64,000 nucleotides of DNA. Source: Liolophura sinensis. Lineage: Eukaryota > Mollusca > Polyplacophora > Chitonida > Chitonidae. The translations under genes were made by a program, and so were the position numbers. The stretch is taken from NCBI RefSeq assembly GCF_032854445.1, contig NC_088295.1, positions 64,401,249 to 64,465,248 of the forward strand, in the 5' to 3' direction. Positions 58,280 to 64,000 of this stretch are shown here, piece after piece (the stretch's first letter is position 1; every line of letters starts with the position of its first letter). The notes under the pieces were generated by a model. It did not search any database, had not been told where the DNA came from, and worked only from the letters and a program-made list of their open reading frames with translations.

Positions 58280-61200
58280 CTGGAAAAAGGCATAATTCAA
58301 AAACAAATTAAGAAATGCAGGCCATGTGCACATCTGTTCTGTATAAACTGCTGGATTGCACATAGTTTATGGCTACTTTTTCATAGGCTGTTTACATCAT
58401 GTTCTAAAGTGGCAGAGAAATTATTAAAGATTTATATTCCCAGAGCTTTTATTTTGGCATTTTAACTTCAAAACATCACATGTTAATACAGAAAGTGTTT
58501 CTATTTAAATTAACCAGGATGAAATTACATAGCTGCATGTAAGATAAAAGATTTGGAACAATTTTAAAAATGATTTACATTAATAGTTAGCATTAAAAAA
58601 GTAATATTAACTTTGGCTGCAAAAGAAATGCATGGGTTAGATAAGGTAAAATTAATACATGTTTCAAACATATAAATCAGCCTTATCAAGGTATAAATAG
58701 AGAGTGAGTAAGCCAACAGTTTATCTTATTCATTAGGACATGACGTATAACTTTCATTTGTATCACTTACAATAATATTGATGTGAATAAAAAAATGTAG
58801 GAAATTTACTGCAGTCAAGAGGGGGCCAATAGAGCCCTTGTTTTAAAAAGCAATGCTTTTGATATGTACATATATGTACTTGATAGTGCACTGGTTAAAT
58901 ACACTGGAATAATACAATTACTGGTGAACATCAAAGATTTCTAGCATTCAACTGTACCCATTTCTTTGGAAATGACTTAGTGTTACATATAGAATGTCAT
59001 GAAATATATATTTTAACTATAAAACATAAAATAAAAAGGCATGGTAATTATTATTCTTCATAAATCAAAGACCGCCACAGTCATGCCTTGCTACACTGTA
59101 CACTGACAAGTCAATATTAATTTACACCTCATATCATAAAGCATTTGTTAACTTACATTAATAACAAAAGTATTTCGTGGCCAGCGTTTGGCAACATCTT
59201 GAGATCTTTGCAGTTCACCATTAAAATAATAAGATATATATATGTATACTGTAAATATATAAGTTTATGTAAAAAGCCAAGACTTGATTACATAGCAGGT
59301 AAATAATAAAGATATCTCTGCAGCATATATCAAAGGTTTAATATACATCGCACCCGTTCCTGAATCAGTTACCTCTATCTAAATGATACGTGCTTTCAAA
59401 CCCTATGCAATTTTCCTGGGCTGAAAAACAAGATGTGGAGGAAATGTGTAAGTCAGGGTTAAGAATAGCTGGGGGAGCATATGGGGGAGTATATACAGAG
59501 AGTAGTCCACGATTGTACAGGGAAAAATGCCAGCTAGATTATCTAACTCTGACTATCCACCCCTATAATCAGGCTGTGATATTGGCAAAGTAAATAACCA
59601 CTAATTACATTGTAAACAGGACCTAAGGCAGCTTTTGCCTGACCAACTTCCCAATCTCCTGTTAAGACGAGAGCAGCTAACTTCACATTTAAACACTACG
59701 TGTCTTCATTCTACTGATGCACCAATATCTGACGTGACATCACAAGTCTATTCTGCCTAAACAAAATTGGCATCAAAGCAACAAGAGCCATGTAAAAATC
59801 GCTGCAGCTTCGCCCATTCTTTAATTTCCACCCGAACATCCGGTTTCATGCCCGCAAACAGATCCTAGTTTTTAGCCTGGCCAGAGGTCTCTAACCATAT
59901 ATTAACATGTCTGGTAATTCATTATTTAATAACATGCTGGTACGTAGGTCAGGGCTAAGCTACGTGGGCAAGGTAAAGCTGTCTGGGTTGGGGAATCTTG
60001 ACGCTGGCTCTCAGCCCCAGAGCTCAGGAGAGGGAAAAGTGAAGACGAGAGAGCTGAGCGTCAATACGGCGTCCAATTTGGAGATGCTGCCCTTAGGCGC
60101 GACCATCAAATAGCATCTGTCATGGAGCATCAGCCACACCAGTTATCATGTCCGCTCAAGGAAAAACCTCTACCACCCTTCAATTTCAAATCAAGCGGCT
60201 TTTGCTCTGTATTTTGCCCATGATTAAAATTCCCAAGCAGAATGGGATGGTTGGTTCTGCGGCAAAGGAACCAGCAATGGTTGACCGCATTTAAACCATG
60301 TTACCTTGGGGCATGATCAGCCGATCAATTTGGCCCCAAAATAGTGAGGGTTGTTCGTCTGATGGCACCTATCTGTCAGTGTCAGTCGGGGTCTCATCCA
60401 AGCCTCACACCTCGATCCCCTGGGGTCAACCCTGGTAAGCAACTCTTGAAATTTGTCTTCTCCAACCTCAAATCTTGGCCTTTAGTATTTACAGATTTAA
60501 TCCTCACCAAAACCCCACAGATTATCACATATGGCCAATCCACTGTATTCAATATTTTGCCGCCCACATCCATTCCACAGTAGAAACCCTTTTTATGACA
60601 AATGAATAAGAACACAGCCCCTATAATAAATCGAACATTATGCTGTACAAAATTGCAGCTTAGCAGTTCCCTTGTCCACACCATCTAAAATTAACACTTC
60701 ACCACTCTATATAATATTTCATTCAGACTGATATTACCTGGGGTTCTGGTGTTCAAATAGTTGGTGACATCACAGAAGGATTATGGGCATGTGTCTATGT
60801 TAACTGTACATTTTAAGCCCTAAACTTAAGAATAATTTACAAGAAAATGAATTTATAAACTTGATGCCACATCTGTATACCCGGAACAACCATTTTCATG
60901 AAAATATTCTCTTGGTGTTACAGTAAGTAATGCATTAGTAACAAAAACATAAAAAATGAACAGGTGCCTTTAAACTGGTTTATTACCAGAATTGTTCATT
61001 TTAATGCACGGTGCATATCTGTAAAGAGCTATGCAAAAGTAAGAACTCCACAATATTATATGTTTCTTGGCAATAAACATGACAGAAAATTTTATAACAA
61101 ATATCAAGCCATATCTGTCTATACATCAAGAAATAAAACAGACAAAAAAGAAAACAAAATGTCTCATATGTGAAAAAACAGTTCTGCTGGCCACTATTGA

Positions 61201-61750
61201 AAAAGCTCAAACCATAAATCAGCCTGCACCAAATGACAATTGTGCCTGGTGCCTTCATTCCATCTAATCTCAGGCTTAATTGGCAAAATGAGAAACGAAT
61301 CCAATTATGGACCACTAGGCTTTGTGGTTTGCGGGAATTTGCCAGTTTTGAGTCCAACTGGATGTTGCCTTGGAGAAGCTAATGAAAAGTGAGAAGTACA
61401 CAAACTAGTTTTGACACTGTTCAACAATAATGGGATCAACATTATTGGCAAATATGTGAAACATTGCACTGAGGCATCAAAACATTACATAGTTTACTGT
61501 CGGAAAACATCAGCTGAAAGCCGAGAAGAAAACTGTGGCAGATGTGTTTCTTGATGTTGTCTTCCGTCTAGAAGTCCTTAAACCACCAACAAATAAAAAA
61601 CAATAATACCAAATCAGCCCAGGGAGCAAACTGCCCACCTATATAACAGCTACAGGAGATTCTCCTTTTATTTCGAGCCTTATCTTTGCTGCATAAACAT
61701 CAATGGTGTTTCTGTAATCATATTTATGATTAAAGAAAAAATGGCTGAAT

Positions 61751-61893
61751 CATTTAAACACTTATCTAGCATTCTGGTACACCACTGTGCATGTATGTCA
61801 TTTAAACACTTATCTAGCATTCCGGTAAACAACTGTGCATGTATGTCATTTAAACACTTATCTAGCATTCTGGTACACAACTGTGCATTCATG
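61751..61893. repeat. 48-bp tandem repeat, 3 copies
   Basis: 'catttaaacacttatctagc' begins at 61751, 61799 and 61847, each followed by 'attctggtacac' or a variant and 'actgtgcatgtatgt'. Confidence 0.95.
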
Positions 61894-62623
61894 TCATAAA
61901 GGCATTTGTGACTTAAGTCAAAATTTAAAACCTCTTCAACATGCTCAGTTTTTGGTACCGGAAGTTGTAATTTAGATACATTTGTCTTGAGATAACATTG
62001 ATAAGGTAAGCAAAAGTTTAATTTCTAAATTCGAAAAATAAGCTTTAAGATTGCGTATTAAAGTTTGACGGAAGTCAGAAATTGCTTTGTGGAATCGCCA
62101 TGAGCATGAAACAGGGCGGACTTCATACTGACTTCTCCATTCTGTTGTTAGAAGAGGGTTTGATGACACAAGCTCACATATATTTTAAACTCTTAAAACT
62201 TGCAGATTATGTATACTGTAAATGTTAGTGAAATTTTCTTGTTGGGCAAAATACCCCTTAAAGAATCGCTATTCATATATACTTAGTTAGGATAGCATAT
62301 ACGGCTTGATTGGCCAGCAGCAGCTAGGCCAGTAAAGACTCCATTTCAAAACTTCACCTCTCTTGCCACACCTGTTTTATACAACTGAGCAGGTAACAGC
62401 TATAGTGTAGTTGTTCAAGTCATATCATAGAAACAATTGCTTGTGATCCTGCTCAAATTGAATCTAGGATGATTCACTTATATGTATAAAGAAATAAAAC
62501 CACAAAGAGAATGTTTGCACTGTACGTCTGTTCTATATACACAAGTTATAGTGTTAAATGTTATCAAATAAGTCAAGAAATTTAAATCCTTGAATGTTAC
62601 TATATATGTATATACATTCTTAC

Positions 62624-62678
62624 CAGTTGTCAGAGCAACAATCATGTTTACATTGCTGATTGTAAAACGATGGGTCAT
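62624..62678 (-). CDS. Weak candidate upstream coding exon
   Basis: A stretch opening with ATG at 62678 encodes MTHRFTISNVNMIVALTT and ends at a good donor (ACTG|gtaagaatg) in phase 1, the phase needed by the CUB1 exon at 58279. Joined, it would place Ala-Cys-Glu-Cys straight after a short hydrophobic run (MIVALTT). As a signal peptide it is poor, no upstream in-frame stop was found close by, and a matching ORF of this size occurs often by chance. More probably the real first exon lies to the right of this window. Confidence 0.13.
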
Positions 62679-63855
62679 TGCAATGAGTTTACCAAAAGAG
62701 AGTGGAAGTGGTACATGTGTATTATTTAAAAAGATTCTCGAGAGAAAATGTTAATAATTTAAGGAACACTTCAGCAAAAGTTCACAAAGCGCTGTGAAGA
62801 GACCCTATACATGTACACACTTTAATGGTCCAAATAAGTACTGCTAATTCTGTAACTATTCAACAGATAATGGTGATGGTCTAGAATAAATTTCTCCACA
62901 ATTTTGTGTTCTAAATTTGACCGAGACAGCATAAGCCTTTTGGCCGATGATTACTTTATTAAGGGAAAACTTCAAGTGGAACTAAATGGAAAGCCAAATT
63001 TTTTTTCCTTTTGTAAGGGAAACACACATTACATTACAAAACAACAGCTGGCAGATTCTATCCTAGCAGGTTAAGGCAGCCGTCCAGCATGATGAAAAAC
63101 CGAAATGAGAATGTCATGTAACAGTAGATGCCCCCGAGGCCTAATGTCTGGTCAGTTTTCCTTATAGGGGCGTTGTGACCCTCATGGCTGACTGAATGGA
63201 TATCCCACAGACTGACCAACAGCGTTACAGTACGGTTGGGTGAACGACTTGCTCAAGGAAGCCTGATGCTAAACTACGAATAATTTTCTCCTTTTTTCCA
63301 CTGATTAATCGGACCAGTCATTGGTCAGTATTGTAACATGCTTTGATGAGACCAGTGTTGACCTGTTTATCCGGGATCTGCTTATAGGGCTATAAATCCG
63401 TCCAACATTCTGGACAACACTTCAAATGAAAGTCTGACAAATTGACCAGGTGGGAGCTTTGGAGCTTAATGAACTCTGGCCATTCTGCTGACACAGAGGC
63501 TGACTGATGAGATTTAGGATCCTAAACTGTCTAATTCAGCTAAGTCCAAAAACAATAGCCTAACATGCACACTGGGACTTCTTCTACTGCCATCACCTAC
63601 TTTATAATAATGTAAGCATACCCTCAGTATGCCATGAGTTCAGCTTCCTTGGGCTTTTTCCACAATGCATGTCCATATAACAAGTGCTTTATTACTTGTG
63701 TTGCTTCCTTCACCAATTTTACAACATTTAAACACAGTTTACATTTCTCTAAAATTGTAGTCAGTAGATGCAGCATTATAAGTCAAATCCTGACTGAATA
63801 TTTAAAATTTGAATCCAACTCTCTTGCTGGATTGGCTGCACCTTGCAGTCTGGTG

Positions 63856-64000
63856 CCTGGCAATGGTACGTGGTAGTTCACTTAAAGCAGCCTGAAAATG
63901 GTGCGTGGTAGTTCACTTAAAGCAGCCTGGCAATGGTACGTGGTAGTTCACTTAAAGCAGCCTGGCAATGGCATGTGGTAGTTTACTTAAAGCAGCCTGG
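63856..64000. repeat. 35-bp tandem repeat running off the right edge
   Basis: Units starting 'cctggcaatggtacgtggta' and ending 'gttcacttaaagcag' begin at 63856, 63891, 63926 and 63961, with a fifth starting at 63996. The array length is unknown because the window ends. Confidence 0.95.

Larger units (their letters stand above)
58280..64000 (-). other. Sequence 5' of the first recognised CUB exon
   Basis: A 5.7-kb stretch, probably intron if the first exon lies further right. It contains two short tandem repeats (61751-61893 and 63856-64000) and the weak exon candidate at 62678-62624. A good donor at 60738 (CCCCAG|gtaatatc) has no usable open exon before it. Nothing else is seen. Confidence 0.45.

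Noticed and set aside
60738-60801. Exon with good donor CCCCAG|gtaatatc considered as the exon before CUB1
   Set aside because: In the frame required by CUB1 there is a TAA 36 nt before the donor and no ATG between, so it cannot be coding there.

Overview
The window is animal nuclear DNA: AT-rich, full of introns, microsatellites and minisatellites, and carrying two families of tRNA-derived SINEs. The SINE 3' part that ends in CACCAATCAAATAAATAAAT, and a second SINE with a (CACT)n tail, resemble elements I know from molluscs and other lophotrochozoans. A bivalve- or gastropod-like mollusc is my best guess; this is pattern recognition, not a database result.

The only convincing protein-coding content is on the minus strand and fits one large gene spread over about 57 kb, from beyond the right edge down to a stop codon at 1241-1239. 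Twelve exons with good splice sites were found by eye. They sit at 58279-58099, 55729-55518, 53589-53524, 49584-49371, 48374-48121, 46745-46704, 11273-11078, 8176-7986, 7484-7446, 4165-3994, 2526-2309 and 1360-1239. All intron phases agree. Together they encode four CUB domains, each split over two exons by a phase-2 intron. Neighbouring CUB domains are separated by small linker exons (66, 42 and 39 nt) with phase-1 introns on both sides. The last exon ends in a short hydrophobic tail after a Ser-Gly-Gly, which looks like a GPI-anchor signal. Four extracellular CUB domains and the domain sequences point to the SOL-1 (suppressor of lurcher) family, auxiliary proteins of AMPA-type glutamate receptors. 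The true N-terminus probably lies beyond 64 kb.

Inside the 35-kb intron between the second and third CUB domains, at 27521-27377, lies a well-formed first exon. It has a signal peptide, an in-frame upstream stop, a good Kozak context and a phase-1 donor. It would splice in frame to the third CUB domain and give a 360-residue, two-CUB, presumably GPI-anchored short form. Either the gene has an internal promoter, or two genes lie in tandem. This is the most interesting point in the window.

The rest is intron and flanking DNA. It holds tandem repeats: 40 bp at 5.15-5.88 kb, 111 bp at 8.82-10.27 kb, an alternating-inverted 21 bp at 13.9 kb, 64 bp at 25.3-25.95 kb, 41 bp at 46.3 kb and 35 bp at the right edge, plus several shorter ones. 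It also holds SINE copies, two with clear target-site duplications in the MetaSINE-like family and one in the Nin-like family, and two pairs of other dispersed repeats. No convincing second gene, tRNA gene, rRNA gene or CRISPR array was seen.
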